A DNA stretch of 64,000 nt from Sphagnum compactum (taxonomy: Eukaryota > Bryophyta > Sphagnopsida > Sphagnales), in assembly GCA_965153455.1 (NCBI GenBank), contig OZ234494.1:24977354-25041353 (forward strand), written 5' to 3'. The position numbers and the translations under genes were made by a program. Positions 32,252 to 44,290 of the stretch are shown here, piece after piece. Below the pieces are notes generated by a model. The model saw only the letters and a list, made by a program, of their open reading frames with translations. It was not told the DNA's origin and made no database searches. The stretch's first letter is position 1; every line of letters starts with the position of its first letter.

Positions 32252-35200
32252 GCGACATCTTCTAGATGGAGCCGGTTTGTTAGGATATCGTTGGTGAAAC
32301 CGATTAACTAAGTCTTGGGCATGAACTAGGTTTCCAGCAGGCTCCCAAGTAGCTTCAGGAGGAGGATAACCTCGCCAAAAGACAAGGTACAGGAGCTTTC
32401 CACGAATCTTCCTGGAGTCCAAGACCTCCTGAACTTCAAACTCTTCTTGGCCTTCAATTTCGACTGGAGCTGGGGGTTCTTGATGACGTTCTGGGATCGG
32501 GTTTTCATGATAGGGTTCAAGCAGGGAGACATGGAAAACATTGTGGATTTTGAACTGGGGTGGAAGCTCCAACTGGCAAGCCACTAGACCAACCAATTTG
32601 GCGATTTTGAAAGGTCCGAGGCGCTTGTAATCCAACTTGGCACATGGGCGAGTGGTAGCAATGTTCTTTCTGAGAAGCCAGACCTTGTCTCCAACCTTGA
32701 AGTTTGGATGGTCCTTGCGTCGGCGGTCTGCTTGCTTCTTTTGCCACTCCTGTGTTAGCTTGAGTTCTGCCATAAGGTTCTGTTGAACCTGTCCAAGCCT
32801 CACGGCCCTTTCTTCAGCCGAGGGGTTTACGGAGTCTCCAGGAATTTCAAGGCTGAACCTGGGATGAAAACCGTAATTGGCAAAGAATGGACTGATCCCG
32901 GTCGATGCATGTGTTGTGTTATTATAAGCAAACTCTGCTTGAGATAGTAGGTCCAGCCAGTCGTCCTGTTAGTAGTTCACAGTGCAGCGAAGGTATTGCT
33001 CGAGTGTCTGGTTTGTCCGTTCGGTTTGTCCATCTGTCTTAGGGTGGAAAGCTGAAGATAGCCGAATGTCAACTCCAAGAAGCTCGAATAGACGATGCCA
33101 GAACTTGGATGCAAACTGAGGACCTCTGTCGGACACCATTTCCTCGGGGAGTCCATGCAGTCGGACGATCCCGTCCAGAATTAACTGAGCTGTCTCTTCT
33201 GCCGTGATTGACTTGGAACAAGGGGTGAAATGGGCCATTTTGGTGAGTCGATCGACCACAACCAGTATTGAATTCTTGGTTCTGACAGTAGGGAGGTCCG
33301 TGATGAAGTCCATTGCAATAGATCCCCAAGGTCGGCTAGGAATCGACAGAGGCTGTAGGAGTCCAAACGGGCGATGCCTGGGAGCCTTGGATCGAGCACA
33401 TGTATCACAAGACTTGACATACTCCCGTAGCATCTTGTTCATTTTGGGCCACCAGTAAGTCCTTGACACTAGTTCATGAGTCCGTGCCATTCCAAAGTGA
33501 CCTGCCAGGGTGTTGTCGTGGCATTCCCTCAGGATTTTTAGGCGTATAGGTCCTTCGGGTACATAAATCAGGTTATTTCGAAGGAGAAGTCCGTCTTGCT
33601 GCTCAAATTGATCCAAGTCATCACGATTTGGGTTCCTTGGTCGTTCCTGGAGTTCCTTTCTGATGTTGGTAGCCCAGGTGTCTTCCTCAATTGCCATCTT
33701 GATGTCCCTGACAAGGTATGAGTCTGGGAGGGTGCTGATTGTTGCTGCAACTCGAAATTGCTCGGGGTTGAATAAAGTCTGGTTCTGCTGGCCGTAGGCC
33801 TCATCCCCTGCTCGAAGTTCATATTCTGAACGACGAGATAGCGCGTCAGCTTTCCCTTGCTGGGTGCCGGGTTGATACTGAATCTCAAAGTCGAAATCAG
33901 CTAGGAAGATAGACCATCGTGCCTGGCGATGATTTAAGGTCCGAGTAGTTGTGAAATAAAGGACATTCTTGTGATCTGTCAGAACTTGGACTCGATGTTG
34001 AGCTCCGGCAAGATACGGTCTCCACTGCTCGAATGCTGTGATGATTGCCAGAAGTTCCTTATCGTAGACCTGGTAGTTGATTTCGGCACTAGTTAATTTC
34101 CGTGAATAAAAAGCAACTGGATGCAGCAACCCATCTATTCCAAATTGAGATAGAATAGCTCCCAAAGCAAAATCTGAAGCGTCCGTTTCCACAATGAATG
34201 GCTTGGCAGGATCGGGATGTATCAGGATGGGTGCAGAGGTGAATGCCATCTTGAGAGTATCAAAAGCAGCCTGGGCCGTTGGATTCCACGAGAAGGGCTT
34301 GTCTTTGCAAGTCAGGGTTATTAACGGTGTTGTGATCTTGGAGTAGCCTTTGATAAACCGACGATAGAAGTTGGCAAACCCTAGGAAGCGTTGAACGTCC
34401 TTGACCGAGGATGGAGTAGCCCAACACTGGATGGTCTCGACCTTTGACTTGTCCATGAAAATGCCATCTGGAGAGATCACGTAGCCGAGGAACACCACTG
34501 AAGATTTGTCGAATTCACATTTTTCCAACTTGGCGTATAAGCCATGCTCCCGCAGCGTCGCAAGCACCAATCGTACATGTTTGTCGTGGGTTTCCTGGTC
34601 CTTGGAAAAGATTAAAATGTCATCCAAATAGACCACGACAAATTCGTCCATGTAATCCCGGAAGATATCATTCATCAGATGCTGAAAGACTACGGGTGCA
34701 TTGGTGAGGCCGAAGGGCATGACCGTGTATTCGAAGTGGCCATAGCGTGTGCGGAAAGTTGTCTTCCATTCATCACCAGGGCGAATCCTGAGTAAGTTGT
34801 AGGCTCCACGGAGGTCAAGCTTGGTGAAGATCTTTCCGGTACGTAGTCGATCTAGGAGACTTGAAATCAAGGGCAAAGGATTTTTTGTTATCTTGTTGAG
34901 TCCACGATAATCCACACAGAGTCGAAGGGAGCCATCCTTCTTCTTGACAAACAAAATTGGGGCGCCGGCTGGAGACTTGGAATGCTGAATGAACCCCTTG
35001 GCAAGATTTTCAGTAAGGTAATCACGCAGGGCTTGGAGTTCCGGTTCCGATAGGCCATAGATAGGACCAAAGGGTGGTGAGTGTCCTTCTTCTAGATTAA
35101 TCGGGCAGTCATATGGACTATGGGCGGGGAGCTGATCAGCATTAATCTTTTCAAAAACATCAACAAAGTCCTTGTACTTCTTGGGAAGTTTGACAGGTGT

Positions 35201-35830
35201 TGGTTCTGATTGGGGGTTTGTGGTGTTGGCTGGGTTGACATGGATGGCGAAGACTTGAAGATTCTTAGCAGCCCGATAGAAAGGGACAGCTCTATCAACG
35301 AAGATCTGGACAGGGTTGGTTTTCTGGGCAAGATTCTTGACAAGATTCTTAACAGGACAAGGTTTCGTTCTGACCAACCGGGGGTTCTTGACTGCAGGAT
35401 TTGACATAACAGACTTGATAAAACTGGAATTGGTTCCGACCCTCTTTGGGTTCTCGACCACATGGTTCTTGGCAGGACTGGACAAAGTGTTTTTCTGAGC
35501 GTGGGGTTCTTGAGAGGTGCATCGTTGTGCGTTGAAGGTGAGGGTTCTAGATCGCCAATCAATGATAGGGTTGTGTGCTTCTAGCCAAGGCAGACCAAGG
35601 ATGATGGGATGGTGAGGGGTGGAAATGATGTTGAGAACAATCTTCTCCGTGTGCTTGCCGATACAGAGTTCTAAAGGGGTTGTCTCGTGTGTGATTGCAC
35701 CAGAAGCAATGGTTCTCCCATCAATAACCTCTACCGCAACAGGGGTTGACTTCTTGACCACAGGGATGTTGTGTTGGACGACAAATGTTTGGTCGATGAA
35801 AGAAGAGGTGGCGCCGGAGTCCACCAAAGC
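32237..35830 (-). pseudogene. Gypsy pol polyprotein: PR-RT-RH-IN-chromodomain, one internal stop
   Basis: A single frame of about 1196 codons, interrupted only by TAA at 32971-32969. It opens directly in the protease (LVDSGATSSFID), just after a TAG contributed by the inverted LTR, so there is no gag and no natural start. RT shows VVVYLDDILIFS near codon 398. RNase H begins VETDASDFALGAILSQ. Integrase has the HHCC finger (H..H and CDTCARSK, ~codons 755-785) and the catalytic D, D, E residues (AMDFITDLP, VSDRGPQF, GQTERTNQ). After the stop the frame continues with a GPY/F module (LGPFKIAKLV) and a chromodomain (YLVFWRGYPPPEATWEP), placing it among chromoviruses. The stop falls at a spot where related elements usually have glutamine, so one C-to-T change may explain it. 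All visible catalytic residues are retained. Confidence 0.93.
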
Positions 35831-36018
35831 CTAGGATATTTTGGGATACTTTTGGCAATGTCATGTCCTAGGATATTTTGGGATACTTTTTGCAATATCA
35901 TGGCCTAGGATATTTTGGGATACTTTTGGCAATATCATGGCCTAGGATATTTTGGGACTAGTATGGCTCAGGGTTATAAAAGGAGATAGTCTGGGGAACA
36001 ACCTTTTAGCAGATCAAA
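35830..36018 (+). repeat. Inverted partial LTR copy forming a hairpin with the 5' LTR
   Basis: This 189-bp segment is the reverse complement of LTR positions 36088-36275, with one mismatch seen. The two are separated by about 70 bp. It lacks the last ~70 bp and the terminal ~10 bp of the LTR. It carries its own TATAAAA (35975-35981) in the opposite orientation to the LTR's. It sits where the PBS, leader and gag should be. Confidence 0.93.
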
Positions 36019-36019
36019 C

Positions 36020-36286
36020 TGTTATGGACCGACTACAAACAAGTGGAGAATTACAAGACAAGACAAGCTTTACTGACCCATCAACTGGTGTTGATCTGCT
36101 AAAGGGTTGTTCCCCAGACTATCTCCTTTTATAACCCTGAGCCATACTAGTCCCAAAATATCCTAGGCCATGATATTGCCAAAAGTATCCCAAAATATCC
36201 TAGGCCATGATATTGCAAAAAGTATCCCAAAATATCCTAGGACATGACATTGCCAAAAGTATCCCAAAATATCCTAGGCCATGACA
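36020..36286 (-). repeat. 5' LTR of the gypsy element
   Basis: 267 bp, essentially identical to 31970-32236. TATAAAA on the minus strand lies at 36133-36127, downstream of the ~36-bp tandem repeats, so U3 occupies the right-hand side. Confidence 0.93.
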
Positions 36287-36291
36287 GTGGG
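36287..36291. repeat. Target-site duplication GTGGG (right)
   Basis: Second copy of the 5-bp duplication flanking the gypsy insertion. Confidence 0.92.
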
Positions 36292-38090
36292 AGGTGTTGG
36301 ATGGCCTCGGGGTGGAGGGATGCTTCTTGCGATGCCTGCAGGCGATGTATGCCAAGGATACCGTACGCATCAACCACCCAATGAAAGGTGTCACCTCCAG
36401 CTTCAGATGCCAACAAGGTGTGAAACAAGGTTGCCTTCTCAGCCCCCTACTGTTTGGGCTATATTTGGATGCCCTAGAGGGGCGCTTGGACGGTAGAAAA
36501 TGTGATGCACCGGCCCTAGCAGACGTGCACATATGACTGTTAATTTTTGCAAATGACCTTGCTTTGACGTCGAAATCAAAGGTGGGATTGCAACAACAGT
36601 TATACACGCTCCAATAGTTATGTGCTGAACGTGGATTTACAGTGAACGTGAAAAAAACAAAAGTCATGGTGTTCAACTCTACTGACCCATGCCAAGAGTT
36701 TGTGTTTGAAGGTGGCACTATTAAGCATGTGCAAACATTCAAATACCTGGGGATCTTACTCGAGACCACCCCAAACCTAGATAGTGCAGTGGAACATCTA
36801 GCAGCCGCCAATAGGCGCTCGTTGTTCGCATTGAACCGCTGTTGTGCGGAGCTACGTATTATGGACGTCCAGTTACGCTGTGACCTCTTCAACACATTGA
36901 TGCGTTCCACAACAAGTTATGCCTGTGAGGTTTGGGTGGACTCTAAGAAAATAGAGGTTATTGAAGTAGTGTACCAAAGGTTCCTCAAGTCCTTGCTCGG
37001 GGTGCGAAAAACAACCAGCACGTCCATCGTGCTGGCAGAATTTGGCAAATTCCCCTTTGAACATTTTGCATGGGGACAAGCGTTGTTGTACTATAACCGT
37101 GTGAGCACAGTCATTAAAGACCGCATTTTGGGAAAGGCATGGGAAGCCAGCTCGTTATGCTTACTGTGGGAAAGAAATGTTGCGCTAGATCTGTGAAAAA
37201 ATGGCTACTCAAGAATTAGCCCTAGGGGGTGGCAGGTTTTCTGCCTCTGGTTCAACCATTGCTGGAAACGGCACCTAAGCTTGCAACAACCCGTGCATTC
37301 CAGGCGAGGATCGCTCAACCGCCGCTGGGAACAGCTCCTAGGACAATGCACATACATCCGACCCGTTTAACAAGGGTGAGAGGCTGGGTGGAAAGCCAAG
37401 TACTTTGGTGCAACATGCACAACATACGAGTGGGAGTTCACATGGCTAAGTTGGTCACGCTACAACTAGCGCAGCCAGTTGGTGTTAGATCTACGACAGG
37501 AGGCCCAATCAACCAGGAGGTTGGGGCCCCACCCCCTCCAAGTTTTCCCCACACAATATTGAATGTAAAAAAGGTGAAGTATAATATGCAGCTAGCTTTC
37601 ATTGAAAAGTTTTTTACCAACCGCGAGATTGGGACCAGCGTGCAGACAAGATACTTGCACTTCAAGGGTATGTCGTACGAAAGCGAAAGCTACTTGTGTG
37701 ACATTAGCTGTGTTCAGCTACGGAAAGCCCTGGCCTGGTTTTGGTGTGGCAACACGCAACTTGAGGTAGTGTTAAGTGCGTGGAAAGGTGTGCCATACGT
37801 AGAGAGGCTTTGTCGAGGCTGCGATTTAAGGAAGGTTGAGGATGAAGAGCATTTGCTTCTTGTTTGTCCAAATACATAGAAAGTTAGGGAACGCTTTTGT
37901 TTGGCCCTGCCCCTCACCCACACTAGCACTCTTGTTGAGCTCATGTAGACTACGAACACGGTCGCCCTAGCCAAGTTTGTGGCATGCTGCCAGTACCAAA
38001 TGACAATCTGTCCTCCATGATCTACCTTTCATTTTTAATGGACTTTCTTGTCTCAAACGGACGTAAAATTGTAAACAGTAAACAGATCCC
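36287..38090 (+). mobile_element. LINE retrotransposon, 3' part (RT core and CCHC tail), degenerate
   Basis: Continues the RT cut at 31969. GVKQGCLLSPLLFGLYLD lies near 36420-36470, then the catalytic box, which reads FANDLAL near 36547-36567 where FADDLAL is expected, so one essential aspartate is lost. VNVKKTKVMVFN and FKYLGILLETTPNLDSA follow in a 184-codon frame (36642-37196). The tail (37229-37879) ends with LCRGCDLRKVEDEEH and LLLVCP, a C-x2-C...H-x4-C knuckle usual at the end of such polyproteins. Stops and frameshifts separate the pieces. The 3' end was placed near 38090 by loss of similarity; no poly-A or tail repeat was identified. Confidence 0.88.
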
Positions 38091-40004
38091 ATTTCCATTG
38101 CATATAATTGAATCCAAATAAAAGTGTTTAATTAGTTTATTCAACCGGTGCACACACTCCAAAATAAAGATTATATAATATTATTTATGTACTATCAAAT
38201 GCCATAACTTGTCTAAACTCTGAGGCCAAGTTCATTTTTTTTCAATAAAATTACATTTATGGACCTAACAAATTGAACATTTTAAAAACAGAACAACATC
38301 TTCAATTCAAGTTTTAATTCAATTTTAAAAATAAGTTGAATCTATGATTAGGCTCCAATGGTGGTGAAACTTGAAACCTCCAATTTGAAAACCTTAGAAC
38401 TTGACCTTATATTGTGATTTGAACTTGCTCAAATATAAGGTAGTTTTAAGAGTATGTTCCAAAAACCTTGATAAAACAGCCTTTTTGTAATTGTCCAAGT
38501 TTTTGTTAAAAAATCAAACCTTATACTCGGTTAATCATGTACCTTAACCCTTGCCCCCACCTCATAATCAACCCTCTTTGGGTTTTTAAGATACAAATGC
38601 AGTCGATTTTTGTAATCTCTAAAAACTAAAAGAACCGAATTTGGGCAATTCTTTGAATTTTTTATTTTCAAATACCCGAACCCAACTATTTAAAAAAAAC
38701 AAATATCTGCCCCACATCGGTGTAGACCTTTTCAAGTTGGGCATATTTTTTATAATTCAAGTTATAAGAATAATTTATTGCTTTCACACCCACTTTTAAG
38801 CCACAATCTTAAGTTTTTATTCCAAGTGTCTTGAAATTGGTGTGAAAACATTCAAATATTTTCAAAATCAAAAACATTCTTGTGCTTGGGGCTTTGAAAT
38901 TGTAGGTTTCAAAGCCAAAAAAGAAAAGAAAAAGGAACCTAGTCATGCTAAAGAAACCTACCCTGAGATAATGAAATATTCGTAAATAGCCTTTTGGTAT
39001 TCCATACTATCTTTGTAACAACTCATTTGTGCCCTAGTGTGTGCTTATGTTTCTAGGCCATATATCTTTTATCAACAAACCCATGTTGAATTAGTAACTT
39101 AATAGATTCCACACAAATTACTATTTAAATATCAAAATTTCAGAATTCAATGATGTCAAGGAGGTATAAGTCTCATTCGCCTTCAAGATAAGCTCGCCAT
39201 ACAATGCAAACTAAAGAAATGAAATGTTGCCCATTTTAAGAGATGTTTTAATTAGGAGAATCATTGTTTCTTAATTCCCCTAGGCAAATGGTTGATCTTC
39301 ATTTTTATATATTGTTCAAAAGGTGGAGATGGCTGGTAGATTTGTTATTATTTCAAAAAGCCATGGGATCAATTTTATATCAATTGCATATTGGACCTTA
39401 TTGGCAAACAAGAAATTCATGTAAAAACACATGCAAACAAGAATCAAGAAATATATCAAATGAATGATCTGTATCAAAATGGGTGAGAAAAGATTTTCAT
39501 TCATATTGAAAATAGAAATAATTTTATACTAAAGGCTGGAAATAATATTTAATGTGCCGAAGTGCATTCTAAAAACTGCTTAATTATTTGTAGTTGAAAC
39601 AGCAAATCCATTCAAATACAACAAACCCATCCTTGGATGATATCATTAAGAATCATATACCAAAATTAAACAAAAAGTGAACTCAATTTAATTTATTTTT
39701 TTTAATTTATTTTTAAATTTGTGATTTTTAGTATTGACTTGCACCACAGTAGTTTTTTTGTTCTTCACCTATATATAGGTTATGAAAAATTTATAAACAT
39801 CTACATAAGTTACACAAGTAAAATATTTATGTTCTTAAAATGTTTTTAACACAGATTTTTAAAAATTTTGACCCTTTATCATTAAATATCAAGTTACACC
39901 ATTATAATTTTATTTTTTAATTTATCAACTATAACTAGGGTATGACACAAATTATTGATTAAAAAAAATAATTATTCAATGACACTTCGAGACTTCCTAA
40001 TCCT
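38091..40004. other. No recognisable gene
   Basis: AT-rich, with short unmatched frames only. Confidence 0.5.
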
Positions 40005-40260
40005 AAGCCCAGATCCAACAAAAGGAGTGTTAAATAATGCATACCAATTTCAAGCTACAAGCGAACATAACGAACCGCAATTCCCCTACAACACCCCCCT
40101 AATGCAAGTGCAAGGAAAATGCAATCTAGCCATCCCTGGCCACACAATGTTAACACAGTGATTGGACTTGAGCCGTTGGGAAAAGCTCAAAACCTTCTAC
40201 AAGGAAAAATGGGGAGAAATCCTGACCCAACTTTATTGAATGGAAAGGGCCCCCCAAGAG
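40005..40260 (+). repeat. Third, diverged copy of the arm-end segment
   Basis: Collinear with about 26785-26985: CCAGATCCAACAAAAGGAGTG, CATACCAATTTCAAGCTACAAG, GAACCGCAATTCCC, GCCATCCCTGGCCAC and CACAGTGATTGGACTTGAG have clear counterparts there and, inverted, at 9060-9240. The copy is broken by a stop after AMLTQ-type sequence (40160). Confidence 0.75.
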
Positions 40261-43200
40261 GACCCTAAGGTGTCCATTGCCAAGTAAAATTTTGCAGACT
40301 ATAAGTAGTAGAAATCTTGGGGATCAACTCACAATTATTTCAAGCAAAAGCTTGGAATTTTAAAAAACCCACATACTAAAATTTTGAACTGTAGTGATGG
40401 GGTTTTCTGCCTCTAAACTATGGTGTCCACACATTTCATTCCAACATATTGCTCTTGTAATGTCATGATGCATTACTAGGGACATAGCCTTGGACTCGTG
40501 AATAACTTAATTAATTATTTTGAATTACACATAGTTGAAAATGAATTATGTGAACTTCACAAAATCTTAGGGAAGAAGATTTCAAACAATTTCATGGCTT
40601 GTTCACTAAGAAGTATGATAGTTCTAGAAAAATAATATGTGACATAATATTATTGGCTTGTAATTGATGAACAAGAATGTTTTGAAAATGTGGATGAACA
40701 GGGTCAATAATCCATCCATTCATTTTTTCAAGTATATAAAAGGTTGTGAGTGGAGCTTCAATTCAAGCTCATATTCTCTCTTTTTTTGTTTTTGAAGCAT
40801 AATAACAAACCCAACTTGACACGCTATATTGGTAGCTTTCAAGTCAAGCTCATTGGTAAAGGTTGTAAGAATTTCACCTACATTACACCATGAACCCATG
40901 ACCTTTTTAGGTCCCAAGGTCCCAAAATGATCTATGCCAATGAACCATCACCCTTGAGGAGTTCCTTTTCATACTTTCATGTTCTTATTTTGTGTTAGGC
41001 CTTGGGATAAGCCTTTAATGTAATAAAATTATGTCACAATAAACTTATGTCAGAATTATGTGTCCCTTTCATTATGAATATATTCATAAGAGCAAACATA
41101 CATGATTTTGGTTAATGAACTCTATAAAACAAGGTCTTTAGGCATGTGTGGTGAGTTCCCTATTGAGTGTACCCCACATAAAGATCGAATTTTAAGTTTG
41201 TGGGTGATCCTAATGCAAAACCATGTACATTTTATTTCTTTGATTGTTTAAGTGTTTTGTTTGGTGTGTGAGGGTTGTGTGGGGCATTTAGTTTTATAAC
41301 TCACCTATTGTGACAATGGGGATTTAATTCAAAATTAACCTTTACAAACCTAGATCCTTTCTAGCTTACATATCTTTTGATGCCACTACCTTTAAACGTG
41401 ATGAACATTTTGTAAGAAAATCCTAGAAAAGGAAATTCATAATAAACATAAAATTTAACATTGGTGTTTGGGTCACATAGTTATTTTGAAAATTAATAAT
41501 TTTTTATCTATTTTTTTGAACCCTATGGGGAAATTTAGAAAATTCTCTAGCTCTAACAATTCTTACAAAATGTCATTTACACCAAATTTTGGATGAAACC
41601 AATGTCAAAGGATGTGAAAATGGCCTCAACATTTGTAAATTCACAAAGGATATTGTGGTTGTAAAAAGACCTTGGAAAGTAAAATGATTACTTTGGTTAA
41701 TTAGTTACAATGATTAATTGGTCATTGATTGTTATTATTGGTTAGTTGTAATGATTGGCCCATGTGTGACATTTGCACACACCCTCAATATATATTATCC
41801 CATATTTATTGTTTATTGATGGGGGAGAGGCAAACATTTAACATTAAATTTAAATGTGATAATTATTGATATCCTTGGAACTCCTTTAAGGAAGAAAACA
41901 TGGGTGGATATATGAACCTATTAATTACTTAAATAATGTGCAAATATAGCTTTGTTGACTCCAAACTTTACCAAAGAATATAACATGGAGGAGATATGGT
42001 GTGGAGTAAGGAAGTGAGGAAAATAGAATAATTTAAGTAAACACTAACTTAGTTATGAATGGAAAGAAAAATGTTAACTACCATTTAAGTTAATGTTACT
42101 TGACATACATGATTTATTTTTTGGTTTTATGATGTTATCTAGATGTTAGGTTATTTAACAGCATAGGCTTTAACATTAGGTGTGATTGTAGTTTAAGTAT
42201 TGGGAATAGAACTAAGAGAAATGTAAGCATGATGTCAAGTCAAAGTAGGTGTTGTGCTTCCTATGATGCGTTGTGAAAAATCATGACCTAATGATAGTAT
42301 CTTTTAAAGCATCTCCACCCAAGAATAGTAAAAATCCCTTTTTATTAAATCTTGTAGTAGGATATGACAAATCCTATCATTATTCAATAAAAATGGCCCA
42401 AAATGCCACTGTCATTTTAACATTTTTAAACACATTTTCTTATTATGGATTTGATTAGTGACAATTTTTGTCCAAATGTAAAGGTGTAAATGGTGTTTCA
42501 TTATTTGAAGTGACTATTTTTATGTTTGTGGGTGGGGACATTGAACATTAAATATTTTAATGTGTAGTTGTAGTTTACCACTATAGGGTGGAGATGCTTT
42601 TAAGAGAATCATGGTTTGCCACCTCCTATTTATCACTACTCTTGCCAATGCCCACTTGATTTTTAGGCCCATTAAACCATTATAATTTTACAATTGGAAA
42701 TCAATTATGAAGTTTGAAATATCTTCATAATTGTTTTCCTAGTTTGTCTTGATCCACTCCAAATTTGTAATGACATTGGGTGAATGTATGGTGAATTTTA
42801 AATGATTTGTGAAAAATTAACATTCACTTCAATGCATTTTTTTTCCTTCCAATTTTGTGATGTAGTAGAAGTGGCAATCATCCGGAAACCAATTTAACCA
42901 ATTTTTTCTATTAAAACATAAAAGGAAAAAAAAAAAAAAAACATCCTTATGTATATTTGGCTACCTACTTGAACCATCATCATGTATCAAAATCTAATTA
43001 CTTTTGAAGATTTTCTTGAATTTGTTTTTTCAAATTTTAATTATTAAAAAACATTTTGTGATAAATAATTTCACAACATGATGAAATTTGACACAAAAAA
43101 ATGCACACTAATGTTCTTTTTCTAATGATATGTCACTAGTTTGTGATACTAATAAAGGCCGAGCAATATCCTTTTTCTATGTTTAATTAAAAAATGTTTC

Positions 43201-43834
43201 AAAACCCCCTACATGTGACACATAGTAGACAACTAATGGGAGATTGTTTTGTCTCATCGCATGTAGCAAGTGCATGTCATTTTGTGCCATTTCCATCATT
43301 GCTTCATGTAAAAGGTCATTCACATCCATTGCGACAACCACTAGTTTTAGATTAATCATACTAATGATGCCCATCAACATTATAATGATCAAACTTGTGC
43401 CATTTGATGGGGTTTTTTGCTTACAAAATTATTCTTCTAAATTCCCCCCATCTTCAAAGCTATTTAATGGTGATAAGGGTTTAAGGTTTAACAAGCAGTG
43501 ATGGTTTTTTTTTGAAGTTGGAATGGTGTTGCATTTTATTTTAGTTTAATGTGCACTCTGCAACATTTGTTTGATGAATTGTTGGCGATGGCAAGGGTCT
43601 TATATGAATGATTTTTATTTGGTGATTCAATTTCATTGGAAAGAACACTAAAAGTTATGGCAAAAGCGCAATGGGCAACATTAGTGGCTAATGTTAACAA
43701 ACCTCCAACATTGTGTGATAGGGTATGTAAAAGGAAATGGAAACTATAATGCACAAGATAAAACACATGCTTGAAGGGCAATCCATGATCAAGATTTCAT
43801 ATTTCATGAACCTTTCATTTGTTTGTGGGTTTTT
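40261..43834. other. No recognisable gene
   Basis: AT-rich DNA. Small frames (61-85 codons) show no domains. An A-run of about 18 lies near 42926. Confidence 0.5.
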
Positions 43835-44290
43835 TACATTGTTGTTTTCAATTGTAGGGGTGGGTTGATTTGTGCATGCATTATGTTTGATTTGCAATTG
43901 TTGTGCATCATTACATTTTCTAGAACCTCCATCACTTTAAGGTTTTTTCATTTTCTCTTGTTCTTGATTGCAGTGGTTGGTCAATTTGTGCATGTCTTGC
44001 ATCATGTTTGATTTGTAACTATCACACATTATTGCATTTTCTAAAACTTCCATGACTTTAGGGTTTTTTTTTTTGGGTCTTGCATGGTGTGTTTTATCAT
44101 CATTCTCAATTATAAGGATTCGTCAATTTGTGTGTGTTTTACATCACATTCCATTTGCAATTTTTACACATCATTGCATTTTTTGGACCTTCCATGCATC
44201 ATTTTTTTATCATTAATTTTTATTGTAGAAGTTAGTCAATTTGTGCGCACCTTGAATCGCATTTGATGTGTAATTGTCGCATATTCGCTA
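43835..44290. repeat. ~115-140-bp tandem repeat, four diverged units
   Basis: The cores GGTTGATTTGTGCATG, GGTCAATTTGTGCATG, CGTCAATTTGTGTGTG and AGTCAATTTGTGCGC lie at about 43862, 43977, 44118 and 44232. Each is followed by a CATnATGTTTGATTTGnAATT block and CATTnCATTTTCTnnAACnTCCAT. Confidence 0.8.

Larger units (their letters stand above)
31970..36286 (-). mobile_element. Ty3/gypsy chromovirus nested in the LINE, gag-less
   Basis: A 4317-bp insertion in the minus orientation, bounded by 267-bp LTRs (TG...CA) and a GTGGG target duplication. Order on the minus strand: 5' LTR (36286-36020), inverted partial LTR (36018-35830), protease-RT-RNase H-integrase-chromodomain, polypurine tract, 3' LTR (32236-31970). 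The gag region and the primer-binding site are absent. The LTRs differ at only one base I could find (CTAAGAC versus CTAGGAC near 32199/36239), which points to recent insertion. This copy could not reverse-transcribe normally by itself. Confidence 0.93.

Noticed and set aside
36200-36910. 236-codon open frame on the minus strand
   Set aside because: It lies antisense to the LINE reverse transcriptase and crosses the LTR/LINE junction, so it is a shadow frame without its own motifs.
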